NCBI RefSeq assembly: GCF_051020975.1
Contig: NC_135035.1
Location: forward strand, 4,588,001-4,652,000
Direction: 5' to 3'
From: Osmia lignaria lignaria
Taxonomy: Eukaryota > Arthropoda > Insecta > Hymenoptera > Megachilidae
Length of the DNA stretch: 64,000 nucleotides
Numbering within the stretch: position 1 is the first letter of the stretch; the number at the start of each line of letters is the position of its first letter. Under the pieces are notes generated by a model. It worked only from the letters and a program-made list of their open reading frames with translations. It did not search any database and was not told where the DNA came from. The position numbers were made by a program, and so were the translations under genes. Below are positions 11,430 through 22,422 of the stretch, in pieces.

Positions 11430-12060
11430 CGCCGGTTTGATAAATAATCAATCGAGATTAGTATGGTGGTAAAATAAGAGTTTATTTTGGAAATGCAAGA
11501 GAAAAAGCCCGAAGGCGTAAAGAACCCTTGAAGTTTGATTTGTGTGTGTGAGTGTGTCGCGTGAGATATAGATGATATCGTGTATACGAACGTTCGACGT
11601 TCTATAGCGATTTGTTAATCGCGTGTTGTGGTGTTTCGGGAAGCAGCTCCCGTAGGAGACTCCTACGCGAACTAGGGTTCCGTTGGATCCCCTGCGCAGG
11701 GAGACGTTTTTGGTTGCCGGCGGGACCATGGGTTTGTAATCAGTGGACAAGGCAAGGTCCCGGGCGTTATGGTTCGATTGTTGCCGCCGCGAGGTCTCAG
11801 GTTTGTAGTCCCGATAAGGCCTCGGGCGTGATGTTTTGTTGGTTGTGGCCGGCAGGACCTTGGTTTGTATTCAGGGATCGGCAAGGCCCTGGGCGCGTTG
11901 GTGGTTTTGGTAGAAAACTAATGTAATCGCGGAACAGCATTCGATTTCATGGTAGAAAACTAATCGCGGCAAGACACTACTAAATTCCGACTACGCGGTA
12001 AAGAAAAGAAAAACTGTTCGACCGTTTTCGACCGTGGTCCGTTGAAGACTGTTTTATTGA
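11430..12060. repeat. GC-rich block with three ~65-bp tandem repeats, LTR-like
   Basis: Within 11711-11905 three diverged units share CCGG(C/A)GGACC, then GGTTTGTA, CAAGGC and CGGGCG (about 65 bp each). Flanking sequence contains AATAAA-like signals on the minus strand and a duplicated GGTAGAAAACTAAT. The composition resembles the LTRs at 21.4 and 27.1 kb, but I could not find matching TG...CA ends or a target duplication. The two overlapping open frames here follow from the GC-rich repeat and are not called as genes. Confidence 0.45.
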
Positions 12061-12578
12061 GGCAGGACTCATTCCCAAGTGCTTCAACGTTATCTTTTTC
12101 TCAGAACGAAATTTCGGTTAGCCCATATCGGGCACGTTTTACAAACACTGATTATTGAAAGTTTTAGACGGACACTCCGATAGCATGTATTCAACATAAG
12201 AGGTGAAAGGGAGAAAATAAGTATAAAGAATACATAAATTATGTAACACCGGAAGAAAGAAATCATTAAAACAATGAAAAAAGAGTTCCATAAAATATTA
12301 ATGATTGAAAACATAGAGGAAGCAAAAGATGTTTCATTACATGCAATCTGTGATAAAGACAGGAAGACTATGTTTAGAGGATTAGAGCGTGATGTAATAT
12401 TGTATAATTGTAGTGTATAAATATTTATTGTTCTGATGATACTGAGCTGTTAAAGTTATACTAATAAGACGCAAAATACAACTAGTAATAAGTATAGAAA
12501 TTAAGTCGAGATAAGTAATGGGCTATTGGGGAGAGTTTTGATAAGTAATTTATATTGTACCAAAGATATTTTGTAGAA

Positions 12579-12604
12579 GCCCCCCCCCCCCCCCCCCCCC
12601 CCCC
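12579..12604 (+). repeat. poly-C homopolymer (about 26 C)
   Basis: An uninterrupted run of C following GAAG and followed by TTGTAG. The length is likely unreliable in any assembly. Confidence 0.8.
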
Positions 12605-13265
12605 TTGTAGTAGACTGTAAGCCTGAAGTACAAATAAAGAATAATAAAATAATAATAAATTTTGCAATTGTAATGACAATGTAGTAAGTGTCATTTTTGG
12701 CTATTACACCCCATAAGTGGACTACTACGGAGAGTTATGACCACAATACTTTTTTATTATAATTTTTCATATTTCCTTAATAATTAATAATCTATTAAGT
12801 AGATTTTATGACATAAATAATAATGAAAGGTTTTGATAAATCTTTTTAGTTGTTGAACCTTTCAACACCACAGAGTTTTTATCGAGGATAAGATTTCGCT
12901 GAATTTCGTACAGGCAAACCATCGGAATAAGTGGTTGTTGAGGGATGCAGTGTCGCCACCTATAATACCGACCCAAATGAGGTCCTCTCGACGCGAGGAC
13001 CAGGACGTCCATGAAATTAATTACGTTACATATCTTTCTTTTTATATAACGTTACACCCTTCCTTACTTATGATATTATTAAAGTATTAATAAGTGCAGA
13101 ATACAAGCGTGTTAATAATGCTCTTACCCAAACCCTAACAGTAGTCATACCGCCCCAATTGCAGCGCTTTTCTTTTTAAATTGAAATTAAGTAAATCAGA
13201 CTTGGAAAATAGATTGAATATATGACAGACATAAAGTAAAATGGTTCAACTTTCATTTCCTATAC
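12605..13265. other. intronic stretch without gene
   Basis: AT-rich sequence with one perfect small hairpin at 12982-13002 (GGTCCTC...GAGGACC, 7-bp loop). No coding or transposon end was found. Confidence 0.4.
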
Positions 13266-13269
13266 AGTA

Positions 13270-13781
13270 CAGGGTGTTCCGGAACTCGCGTAACCCCGAA
13301 ATGGGGGGTTGCTGCGGTGATTCTGAACAACTTTTTCCTTGACCAAAATGTTAATTGAAGCTTCGTTGTTAAGTTATTAACAAAAAACACTTGCCAATCA
13401 GAGCCAGCGTAGAGCGCGCGCTGAACCACGAGAGCGTTGGCTCTCAACCGTGCTCGGTCGTCGTCGTGAACAAACGCATTGGCACAGCTTGGGTATCTAG
13501 GAAAACGTGAGACTAATTCCACATCGTTGTTAATTTAAGACGATGTAACATTTGTCGCATGCTTCTCTCGATACCAACGCTGTGCCAATACGTTTGTTCG
13601 CGACCACGACCGAGCGCGGTTGAGAGCTAACGCTCTCGTGATTGAGCGGGCGCTCTACACGCGCTCTCATTGGCCAGTGTTTTTCGTTAATAATTCAAAA
13701 ACGAAGCTTCAACCAACATTTTGGTAAAGAAAAAAAGCAACCCCCTATTTCCGGGTGTTACGAGAGTTATGAGACACCCTG
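13270..13781. mobile_element. palindromic TIR element, TA duplication
   Basis: It starts CAGGGTGTTCCGGAACTCG and ends inverted (...GACACCCTG), flanked by TA (13268-13269, 13782-13783). The two halves are long diverged inverted arms (CTCTCAACCGTGCTCGG versus GAGCGCGGTTGAGAG) around a small central ACATCGT/ACGATGT hairpin. It is non-autonomous and of the same CAGGGTG-ended class as 22423-23644 and 24231-24741. Confidence 0.75.
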
Positions 13782-14059
13782 TATAAATATTAAATTTCGG
13801 TTTGATTTGGCATTTTCTGATTAAGAGGAAAAATACTAATTTTTATTTTTCAAAGCTTAACATTTTTACAATTTAATGTAATTTTTAAACTAAGAGTAAT
13901 CGACTTCATTTTTTCCCTGATTATAAAGTTAATATTTTTCAACAAATTTAATACATATAATATTGAAATTAAAATTTCATTTATACTATTAAAAGTCCAA
14001 GTGGTCAACTCACTCGTTATAGCCATATCGGCCCCCCTTCCCCTCCTAAATTGACACTT

Positions 14060-14235
14060 ATGATATTCATATTTCTTAATTATATACCAAATTTTATAAT
14101 ATTTAATAATTAATAATTATATTACCTTATTTCTAAATTACTTTTAATATTAATATCGTCAAAATTAAGATTTTGAGAATTCCCGTTTCTCCTGTAACCT
14201 CGTTTTCCCCACAGTGGCCTACTTTGCTCAATACT
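14060..14235 (+). repeat. dispersed repeat family C, copy 1
   Basis: AAATTTTATAATATTTAATA and TTTTAATATTAATATCGTC, then AAGATTTTGAGAATTCC, recur in the same order at 40960-41145, 45424-45510 plus 46694-46810 (split), and 50205-50395. Very AT-rich, no ORF. Class unknown. Confidence 0.55.
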
Positions 14236-14863
14236 TTACTTGAAGTGGTGGCTAGTCAGTTTTGTTGTAAGGGAATGACTATCTTGATATTAGGGGAGTA
14301 GACTTACTGATAAGTAAAGACCATCTAACTTCCGGTAGGGGTGGAATCAAGCCACCCCTTAAATTTATAGTATTAAAAACCAGTAAAAAAATTGTTTGCA
14401 CGATAAGAAAAGTTTCTTAATGCTTTTCCAGTATAACAATTAGTTTCATTCTGAAACTCAATACGTTCATAAATCAGAAATTTTTATTTTTAAATTTCTT
14501 ACATTTTGTAATAATTTTCTATTATACTTCAAAATTTTGAATCATTAATATTTCAATTGACTAAGTCTTACTCAATAGAATTAAAAAGATATTGTAATAT
14601 TTTCATTCTTTGTGAAGAAAGAAATTTCTAAAAGTACATAAAAATCAGCTTAATTTCCTTGAATATCAATTTCCATTTGTATTTATATGTTTTTATAACC
14701 ATCGGACACACGATGTTCAATGAAATTTTCATTTCCATCACATGATGGATTATTTTAAAAGCATGAATATGAGCTGTGGTGATTGCATGAAGCTTTTCAA
14801 TGCATTTGATGATATTACAACGAGAACGTTAAGACGAATGTCCACAGGGTGTGGCAATCTTAC

Positions 14864-14924
14864 CTTTGTAAGATTTCCTTCGTGCAGGGTACTCAGTGAT
14901 GGCCTCTTGGCACGGCGACTCAAT
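14864..14924 (-). CDS. SLC12 cotransporter small N-terminal exon
   Basis: A 61-nt exon with acceptor TTGTAG before 14924 and donor GTAAGATT after 14864. The first base completes an Arg codon begun in the 28.7 kb exon; the rest gives LSRRAKRPSLSTLHEGNLTK. RPSLSTLHE resembles the basic/Ser-rich segment preceding the transporter domain in insect N(K)CC proteins. Phase agrees with both neighbours (AG|A before, phase 0 after), which is strong evidence for so small an exon. It is separated from the TM1 exon by a 10.2-kb intron filled with repeats. Confidence 0.85.
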
Positions 14925-15217
14925 CTACAAACAGAAACATTCTTATAACTCGCAGTATTAGCGAAGGAATAAAGTTAATTAAATTAGGATAAATTCATGA
15001 ATTAAATAAGAATACCTATTAACCCTCGCATTACCAAGGGGGAGATATAATTTACTCATCATATCAGATTTTGTGTATTTGTTTTACTAATTGATTCAAT
15101 TAATATTTTGAATAAAATAATATGTATTGAGTTTTGGCATATTTTTTAATGCTGTGTAATTTAAGTTTACAATTTCCGAAAATGTTTTGTTCTATAATGG
15201 ATATAAAGTATCATTAA

Positions 15218-15449
15218 CACTAAAACTACTAAAGGGGTCGAAATGACTGGTTTTCAGTTTCTTATTTTAAATTATAAATTTTACCGTGGTATTTTTGATT
15301 AAATGTATGTTGACTGTTATCGAAGTAAAGGATGAATGTAGATATATATTAAATTATGTTTCATTCTTTATTTATTTACTTTTTATTTTTTAATCGACAT
15401 TATTTTCAATTTAAAAACAAGTGTGCATCAAATGTCAGTAGTTCTAGTG
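15218..15449. mobile_element. TTAA-flanked MITE (piggyBac-like)
   Basis: The termini CACTAAAACTACTAA and (inverted) CACTAGAACTACTGA lie inside TTAA duplications at 15214-15217 and 15450-15453. Size is 232 bp, no coding capacity. Confidence 0.7.
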
Positions 15450-15889
15450 TTAATTTTGAATAAAATATTATTTCAAATTTACTTTGGCAAATACTCAAGT
15501 TGTTCTTCCATCATATTAACCTTTTTAATTCTTAAGTTATTAGCAACTCTTATCAATTTTTACAATCAATATAAGTACAATATAAAGGGAGGTTTGACGA
15601 GGTTTTTTAATATAAAATTGAATTGGGGATAAAGAAAGGGTTGTGATACGTATTTGTACTATCAGTTTTCATATATATTACATAAATGAGTCAACATTCT
15701 TTTCTGACTGTTGCGTTGCAACAAACATTTTCATATGTATCCATTGGTTTGTTCTACGTACGCTGCTGTTGAAGTTCCCAAGATAACCGTAACTGTCCTA
15801 ACGATAATGTTTCCTACCCGAGACGATCATTGTGCCAAAACGCTCAAAGGCAAATTTTACGAATAGTATATCGTTATAAAATCATTTAA

Positions 15890-16139
15890 TACGTTCACGC
15901 CAGCAGCGCGGCGCTGCTATTTGTGTTTCTCGCCGTGGGGCGGCGCTCGTATTTATGCTTTAATATACATTAAATTTTCAACTATATGGCAAGTTTTTCT
16001 TATTACTGAACGAATTACATTTTTGATGATACGCACCATGTGTGAGTACCAACATTCAAGTGTGAGGCACCGGTGGTGCACGCCGCTTGATGGGAGACTC
16101 GAGCGTGAGCCACCGGTGATACGCGCCGGTGTGATCGTG
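15890..16139. mobile_element. second TTAA-flanked MITE
   Basis: The left end TACGTTCACGCC and the right end (reverse complement CACGATCACACCGGCGCG) are bordered by TTAA at 15886-15889 and 16140-16143. The interior is GC-rich (GCAGCGCGGCGCTGC). The TIR match is imperfect. Confidence 0.55.
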
Positions 16140-17810
16140 TTAAGCTAAATCGAGAAAAACTCAGAGTACCGTTTTATGACGGTTACTAAGGTTTAGACCG
16201 TTTATTACTTGTCAAGTACACGCCCTGTACTTGCCCGTTTTCTGACACTCACTTCGAATCCCTTATGGTCACCTTCTATCTGCAAAGTTACAACCAATCC
16301 GATCTCTTCTTTTCATTTTCATCCCTAAGCGAAAATTTGGCTAGTTTTGACGCGTTGGCGTAATTAAATCCATATTCGTACGCATTGAACACTGACAGAA
16401 TAATTTAAAAGACTGCGTAGTACATGTTGATATCGCTTTATAAGTGGAAAAAAGAATATGTCTGAGAGATCAGTGCCGGTACACATGTATCGACCGGAAG
16501 CTTCAAAGGGTTTAATGTTAGATACAGTGTATTTACGTCATAACCGAAACCATAGTCTTGTTTAATGTTTGGCGAGATAGGTATGTTAGAAATTTGGAAT
16601 TCGTGGAATCCAACTGAATGACCTATCAATGAATGGAATCTGACTATATGGAGGTTTATTATCAATTATTGGACCGATTGCAGTTGGCACTAATAAAGAA
16701 ACGTCCGTATCTACAGGTATATATACTCGATAGGAAGTGTCTTTCCCTATTATACTCTTTCCCTAAGCCCTAAGCCAACCCTCGAGTGTGTGCAGCAAAT
16801 CAGACGTTAGATAAAGCAGACCAATGTGGAAGGGAAATGGCAAAGAATGATTCACCCTCTGTATTTTCTATACATCGTTTCATTGGACTATTACCTTTCA
16901 GAGGTTTACAAAACCATTTGGGTTTGAAAAATTTTGACTGAATTTTTCATGTTAAAAGCATAGGATTTTTTTCCAATAAATAATTGAAAAGTTGGTGCAG
17001 GATTAATCGTTGTAAGTAAGCCGTGTCGCTTTAACTCTTCTAGAAAGAAAGGAATACTAAATACATAGTACTTATAGTGTGATTTGATATATGTACATAC
17101 AGCATGACTCATTTTAATCAATCCAGACAATTATTAACCCAGACAAATTATCAGAAATCGTATCAGACAAAAATTGTTGGGTTTGAAGGCGGATATTCGA
17201 TGGTAACCTTGATTTGATCGCAGGTGACATTATTTAAGGTCATTTAAAGGTCACTTCTTGTTTTCCAAATGGAATGACTTATTTTTGAATGCGAAAATTG
17301 ATAGAGTATGAAACATTACATTAAAAACATATGGTAATATGTAGGGTCAGATTGACCTTTACGGGATCATATGAAGGTCAACTTATTTTTGCATTTGAAA
17401 TAATAGTATTTGTCTATTATTTGGTTACCTGCTTGGATTTTTTGCAAATTTCAATACACTCAACGGAGTTATTTAAAAAGATAGAATATCCTTAAAAAAG
17501 TGTTGCAAACAAATTGTAAGTACTTTTTATAATACATTGAAAATAAACGTAAACCTAATCTAAATCTGTAGATTTGTATCACAAGGCGGTTGTGATACTC
17601 TTTGCAATACTATTTTTTAATAATATTTTTCTTTTTTGGGGCGAAGCGAGCGAAACTCTATGAACGACTGATAGGGGTTTTTTTGTGACTTTTTAACTCA
17701 AAAACTAGATTATCAATTTTGACCATTCTCTGCAAGCCGATCACAGTGGACACTGTGAGTGTTTATAAAGAAAAAAATCAGAGATCGGTGGTGTCTTTGA
17801 GGAATAGTCA
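16140..17810. other. intronic stretch without gene
   Basis: No coding segment recognised. AGGTCA/TGACCT motifs recur at 17200-17390 as short inverted repeats, and GCGAAGCGAGCGAAAC at 17640 hints at a further repeat fragment. Confidence 0.4.
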
Positions 17811-18742
17811 GGTAATTATTGAGAAAAGGTTACACCTCACCCATTTTAATGAAATTGAAATATGTTTTAAAACTCGACATTTTGAACAACTTTTTCCTAT
17901 ACATATAACCGCCGCTCGGCCATAGTTTTCGAGATATTTTCGAAAAACTGTTGAAATTAACACATTGAATTCTGGCCATCCGTGTGTGTCCATGACAACG
18001 TACGCATTAGTATGGGATCGCCGCTTTTCTACTGTTTTTGCAGGCAGCAGCACGGCGACCGACATCAATATATATATACATATATTACGGGTGGGCTTAA
18101 AAATTAAATTTAACTAATTTTCATGATTTTGAATCTCAGTATGTGTGTCTGGTCGCCGTCAGGCTACCAGAATATCACTTTACCCTAACCTAACTTAATT
18201 CACTGATTAGGTAGAGTAGATTAGGTTAGGTTAGGCTATATTAAATTCCCAGCTGCCATCATAGCTACGATACATTGAAATCATGAATGCAGAAGTACTC
18301 TGACGATGAGTTGCATTGAACTTGTCGCAGTGAAGTTGGCTACAAATTCACTAACACATTCACACCGCGTCGGTGAGTCGATCTCGCCCATCGTCTCACC
18401 GACGCAGCGTGAATGTGTTAGTGAATTTGTAGCCAAATTCACTGCGACAAGTTCAATGCAACTCAATGTACACAAGGTATATATTGCTCATCGGTCGCCG
18501 TACTGTTGCCTGCAGAAACAGTAGAAAAGCGGCGATCCCATACTAATGCGTACGTTGTCACGGGCGCACACGGATGGCCAGAATTCAATGTGTTAGGTTC
18601 GACAGTTTTTCGAAAATATCTCGAAAACTAAGGCCGAGCGGAGGTTATATGTATACGAAAAAGTTGTTCAAAATGTTGAGTTTTACAATATATTTAAATT
18701 TCATCAAAATCGGTGAGGTGTAACCTAATTTCAATAATTACC
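17811..18742. mobile_element. foldback element family G, copy 1, with TTAGG-rich centre
   Basis: Long inverted arms of about 250 bp: the left reads GGTTACACCTCACCCATTTT, CGCCGCTCGGCCATAG and CTGGCCATCCGTGTG, and the right repeats these as reverse complement. The centre holds CCCTAACCTAACTTAATTC...ATTAGGTTAGGTTAGG (18183-18238) and a separate near-perfect 157-bp hairpin (18308-18464). Two relatives lie at 37934-39168 and 39197-39953 and a half copy at 36060-36235. No ORF of its own. Confidence 0.75.
18308..18464. repeat. near-perfect hairpin inside foldback copy 1
   Basis: Arms of about 70 nt (GAGTTGCATTGAACTTGTCG ... and inverse) around a 17-nt loop TCGATCTCGCCCATCGT. Only a few mismatches are visible, so it looks younger than the surrounding arms. 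Confidence 0.8.
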
Positions 18743-18749
18743 CATTGTG

Positions 18750-20670
18750 CCGTTGATAGAAACTCGATATCTCTATTCATTTTGAAGATAAAAAATGTTG
18801 AATTTTTAGGAATGCAAAATTTAATATTCGTATAACTTACGAACGGCGACAGATAATCGAATTCTGCAAGTTGTGCTGAATTGTGCTACTCACAATCGTT
18901 AAAAGTTTATATTAGCTTAAGTGTCAATAAAAATTAACGAAAAAGCTTGTGGGTGAATCAAAAACTTGAGATTTTCGAAACTTCTTTAATTGTGCCGGAT
19001 TGTGCTAGACTAACACAACAATTTTTCCTAATGACAAAATGTCGTCAGATCGCCAGATTTCGCAGCACTGGCAAAGTTAGGAATCATATGTTAGGAATTT
19101 GCATGCGTTTAAAAGCTGGATAAGTCCAAGAGAGATTGGAACCCAAACATTGTATGCAGATATCCAGCCGAGGTGTCGATTCTGCATTCGTACACATCGT
19201 TTGTACTCAACCGGGGAGTCGATTCTGTGTTGTTTATTCTATTCTTATTGTTTATTTATTGTATTATTATTCTATTATTATTGTTAGCTTGTAAATTACT
19301 TTAATTTTCAATGGGAAGAAACTGTCCGGTTTCATGGAAATTGTTCCGTTCGACGGAACATCTGCACGAGGACTTCGAAGGTTAGTTTATGACGGGTCCA
19401 TTATGCGGCTGTTTGAGCTACGACATTTCAAGGTTTTTTCTTCCAATTTAGTTTCTCGATTTCTTCTTTGTACCACGATTTAATTTTCTTTTTGTCCTCC
19501 AGCCCTTTTCCTGTCATAAACTCGGTTATTCCGAAGGGCGAATACAGAATGGTCACTTCCGGACGTTCGGTATCTTCTGGTTGGCAAATGTTCGCCTGGA
19601 GGAAAAACCGCGGTGTGCTGGACTTTCAGGGTTCTCTCAGCGACATCGGTCTCGCCCCACCCTTTCTAGACGAAGATGCGCTAAGGGCGCTAGAGAGGGT
19701 GGGTCCAGACCTCAAGGGACACGCTGATTGGTATTTGACATTTTTCCGACGGAGTACCAGTCAGCGCACTCCTCCCGACTCCAACGTCATCGCAGGGGTC
19801 GAGTCGAGAGCGTCTCGACACTTGCGTTTCTATCACAAACGAAAGTTTGAAAACCCGCGTCGTGACCATCAACGAACTCAAAAGGAACGTTGAGGCCTAC
19901 AACCCAACGGAGGAACAAATCCGCGTGGGTGTTCGTGACGAGGCAACGAAGCGCGAAGTTGCCAACGTAACAGAAATCACGGGCTTATCCTAACAACATA
20001 AAGCACCTAATTTGCAGTGAATAGTTCCGCAGCATATTCTAAATAAATAAATTAATATAATTTAAACTATATCGTGTTTGATATCATTTTAATCAAAAAG
20101 ATCTCATAAATGCATTAGGAATAGTTTCATTAAGAATAGGTCAAAAATAAAAAAATTTTATCATTGAATTAGTATTAGTCACACCGATATTACGGTTCGG
20201 ATCATATTACACGGCTTCCATGTCGAGCGTCTCGTTTGCCAAGAGGGATCCCCCCATGTGGAAGGGATAGCCACCTTGCACTTATCCAGCTTTTAAACGC
20301 ATGCAAATTCCTAACGTCTGATTCCTAACTTTGCCAATGCTGCGAAATCTGGCGATCTGACGAAATTTTGTCATTAGAAAAAGTTGTTGTGTTAGTTTAG
20401 CATAATCCGGCACAATCAAAGAAAATTCGAAAATCCCAAATTTTTTAATTACCCCAACCTTTTTTGTTAATTTTTATTGACACAAGTTAATATCAACTTT
20501 TAACGCATGTATCTCGCAGATTGTAAGTAGCACAATTCAGCACAACTTGCAGAATTCGATTATCTGTCGCCGTTCGTAAGTTATACGAATATTAAATTTT
20601 GTATTCCTAAAAATTCAACATTTTTTATCTTCAAAATGAATAGAGATATCGAGTTTCTATCGACGGCACA
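18750..20670. mobile_element. long-inverted-repeat element enclosing a spliced coding gene
   Basis: The left arm 18755-19130 and the right arm 20280-20670 are inverted copies with some divergence. Shared landmarks are AACTCGATATCTCTATTC, GGCGACAGATAATCG, GATCGCCAGATTTCGC and GCATGCGTTTAAAAGCTGG. The left arm abuts foldback copy 1, and the right side continues into a GCACAA-rich repeat. The 1.15-kb interior is distinctly more GC-rich than the arms and holds a two-exon reading frame (19334-19893). It could be a TIR transposon that captured a gene, or a domesticated element; no transposase domain is recognisable. Confidence 0.65.
19334..19893 (+). CDS. two-exon ORF of unknown function inside inverted repeats
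   Basis: Exon 1 (19334-19380) starts at an ATG and reads MEIVPFDGTSARGLR plus two bases. The donor is G|GTTAGT at 19381. A pyrimidine-rich tract and CAG acceptor end at 19502, and exon 2 starts at 19503 in the matching phase, giving SPFPVINSVIPKGEYRMVTS. It continues WQMFAWRKNRGVLDFQGSLS, LAPPFLDEDALRALERVGPD and LKGHADWYLTFFRRSTSQ, and stops at 19893 (about 145 residues). A second, +1-shifted frame overlaps the end and stays convincing to 19993 (ESLKTRVVTINELKRNVEAY, then TEEQIRVGVRDEATKREVAN). This suggests a one-base frameshift near the GGGG at 19796 and a true C-terminus there. Codon use is GC-rich, unlike the flanks. I do not recognise the protein; it has no signal peptide or membrane segment. 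Confidence 0.5.
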
Positions 20671-21010
20671 ACGTAGCACAAGTTATCACAAATTATTTAA
20701 AAAAACAAAAAGTTTGTTTCGGCAAAAGTGCGGGGCTAGTATAATTTTGTTTTTATTTATTTTCTTAATTGTTATTGATGTTATCGATCTCTTGTTTGCG
20801 GCAGAATTCAGCACAAACATAGCACAATACGGCACAAAAAAGAGAAACTCAAAATTCGAAAAGTGCGGGACTATCAAAAATTTGGTTTTTTTTAATTTTC
20901 ATGAGTATGCTTTGACTTACAGAGTTGGGGTTTACGGCACAATACGACACAAACGTAGCACAATACAGCACAATTTCAAAAAATACAAAATTCGAAAAGT
21001 GGGGGGCTAA
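20665..21010 (+). repeat. GCACAA-rich degenerate short-period repeat
   Basis: Many spaced copies of GGCACAA/AGCACAA (for example TAGCACAATACAGCACAATT) continue outward from the right arm of the long-inverted-repeat element. Open frames across it reflect the repeat and are not called as genes. Confidence 0.55.
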
Positions 21011-21395
21011 CTTCACACACGTGATGGTGGCCTAGTTAAATATCGAAACTGGGCAGTGGTTGTTACATTAAATAAGTTTTAAATAAAAATGACAAAATTT
21101 AACCTATAACATGTACCACTAGAGAGAGTCAGAGAGAATATGTTTCATTATTACCAGTCTCAAACTTCCCCCTCCCTTTATTCTTGTTAATTCCTCACGT
21201 TTAGTTCAACGCGAGGTTGGGAAGCTTAATGGTAATGGCATTAACTCCCAAATGATTAAACAAATTGTAAGAGTATTATATATATTGTATTTGATCTTGA
21301 TACACGTGTGGCTCGGAAGATAGCGAATTGTTTCGAAATAAACTTTGACTTTATTTATGTTATAATTCTCGTATACGTACAGTTGTTTTATATTA

Positions 21396-22319
21396 TGTTA
21401 CGTATCCGTCTCGGAAATTTCCTTATATGGAATCGGATGTGCGCATCCGACACCAACCGTCTTCTGGAAAATTCGAGACCAACGCAAAGCAAGGGCGCGG
21501 TCCTACGGGTCACGTAGAGTCAGTCCCCACCACTCTTTTTACTCTAATTTTTGAGTATAAAAAGGGTGGCGGCAAAGGCACCTCGGGTCTAGTTGAAGTC
21601 TAGAATCAGTTCGATACACGTCAGTACGTTTCTTTTACGGATAATCTCTGCAACGAGGAAACTCTGCGAGATCGGGTATTCAAGTCCCTTTCAAGCACTC
21701 ATTGTCAGTAACTATACAGTACGTTGACTGCTGTTAAGCATTATTCTGATCGTTGTAGTCCGCCCCCGTTTACTCGCGTTCGTGAAAACCGAGAAGGATT
21801 AGATTCTTGCTTCGCGGAATCGAAACTAAACTTTATTTATTCAACTCATTTAAATTTGCAACTTAGAGTTTAATTCATTGAACACCGCGACAATTACACA
21901 CAATTGTAAGATCCCGGAATAGAGAATAAACTCATATTATTTTAACTTATCTACTATTGTCCAATTATATTGACTAGTCTAGAAATCCACTAAGATGTAC
22001 CTTTACCGCTCGAGGTACATCAATCAAGTTACGAGACCTAATACTAACATTTCCTGCGGCTTCCTACGTTAGCCATACGTAAGTTCGTCCGCATATCACA
22101 CTCCTGAGGCTCCCTACGTTAGCCATACGTAGGTTCGTCCTCACGTCTTCACCTTTCCTGTGGCTCCTTACGTTAGCCATACGTAGGTTCGTCTCCACGT
22201 CTACTTCCTTAGGCTCCCAGTGTTAATAACAACACTGGTCAAGCCATTAACAAATACCATAACCGAGATTAAGCCCCGGCTACGCAGCCGCCCCCTCCGG
22301 CTCGTAACAATTATTTGGT
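21396..22319 (+). mobile_element. solo LTR (924 bp) with ATTA duplication
   Basis: It starts TGTTACGTATCC and ends GGCTCGTAACA, so the terminal 7 bp are inverted (TGTTACG/CGTAACA). ATTA flanks both sides (21392-21395, 22320-22323). A core promoter TATA box (GTATAAAAAG, about 21555-21565) faces right. Three ~60-bp tandem units (TACGTTAGCCATACGTA) lie at 22060-22200. No gag-pol follows, so recombination between two LTRs has removed the body. A 4-bp duplication fits Gypsy- or BEL-type elements. Confidence 0.8.
22060..22200 (+). repeat. three ~60-bp tandem units within the solo LTR
   Basis: Each unit has GGCTCC(or TT)C(T)TACGTTAGCCATACGTA followed by GTTCGTCC; the core CGTTAGCCATACG is itself near-palindromic. 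Confidence 0.75.
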
Positions 22320-22422
22320 TAGTGTCAACAGAATAATGTCTTATGAAAACATGTAAGAATATCCATTCAAACTATTAGAGTAATCAGCACCTTCAATATA
22401 CCTAAGTACAATGTTGTAAGTA

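Noticed and set aside
11612..11926. Two overlapping Trp/Gly- and Pro/Arg-rich frames as genes
   Set aside because: They translate the same three tandem repeats in opposite directions.
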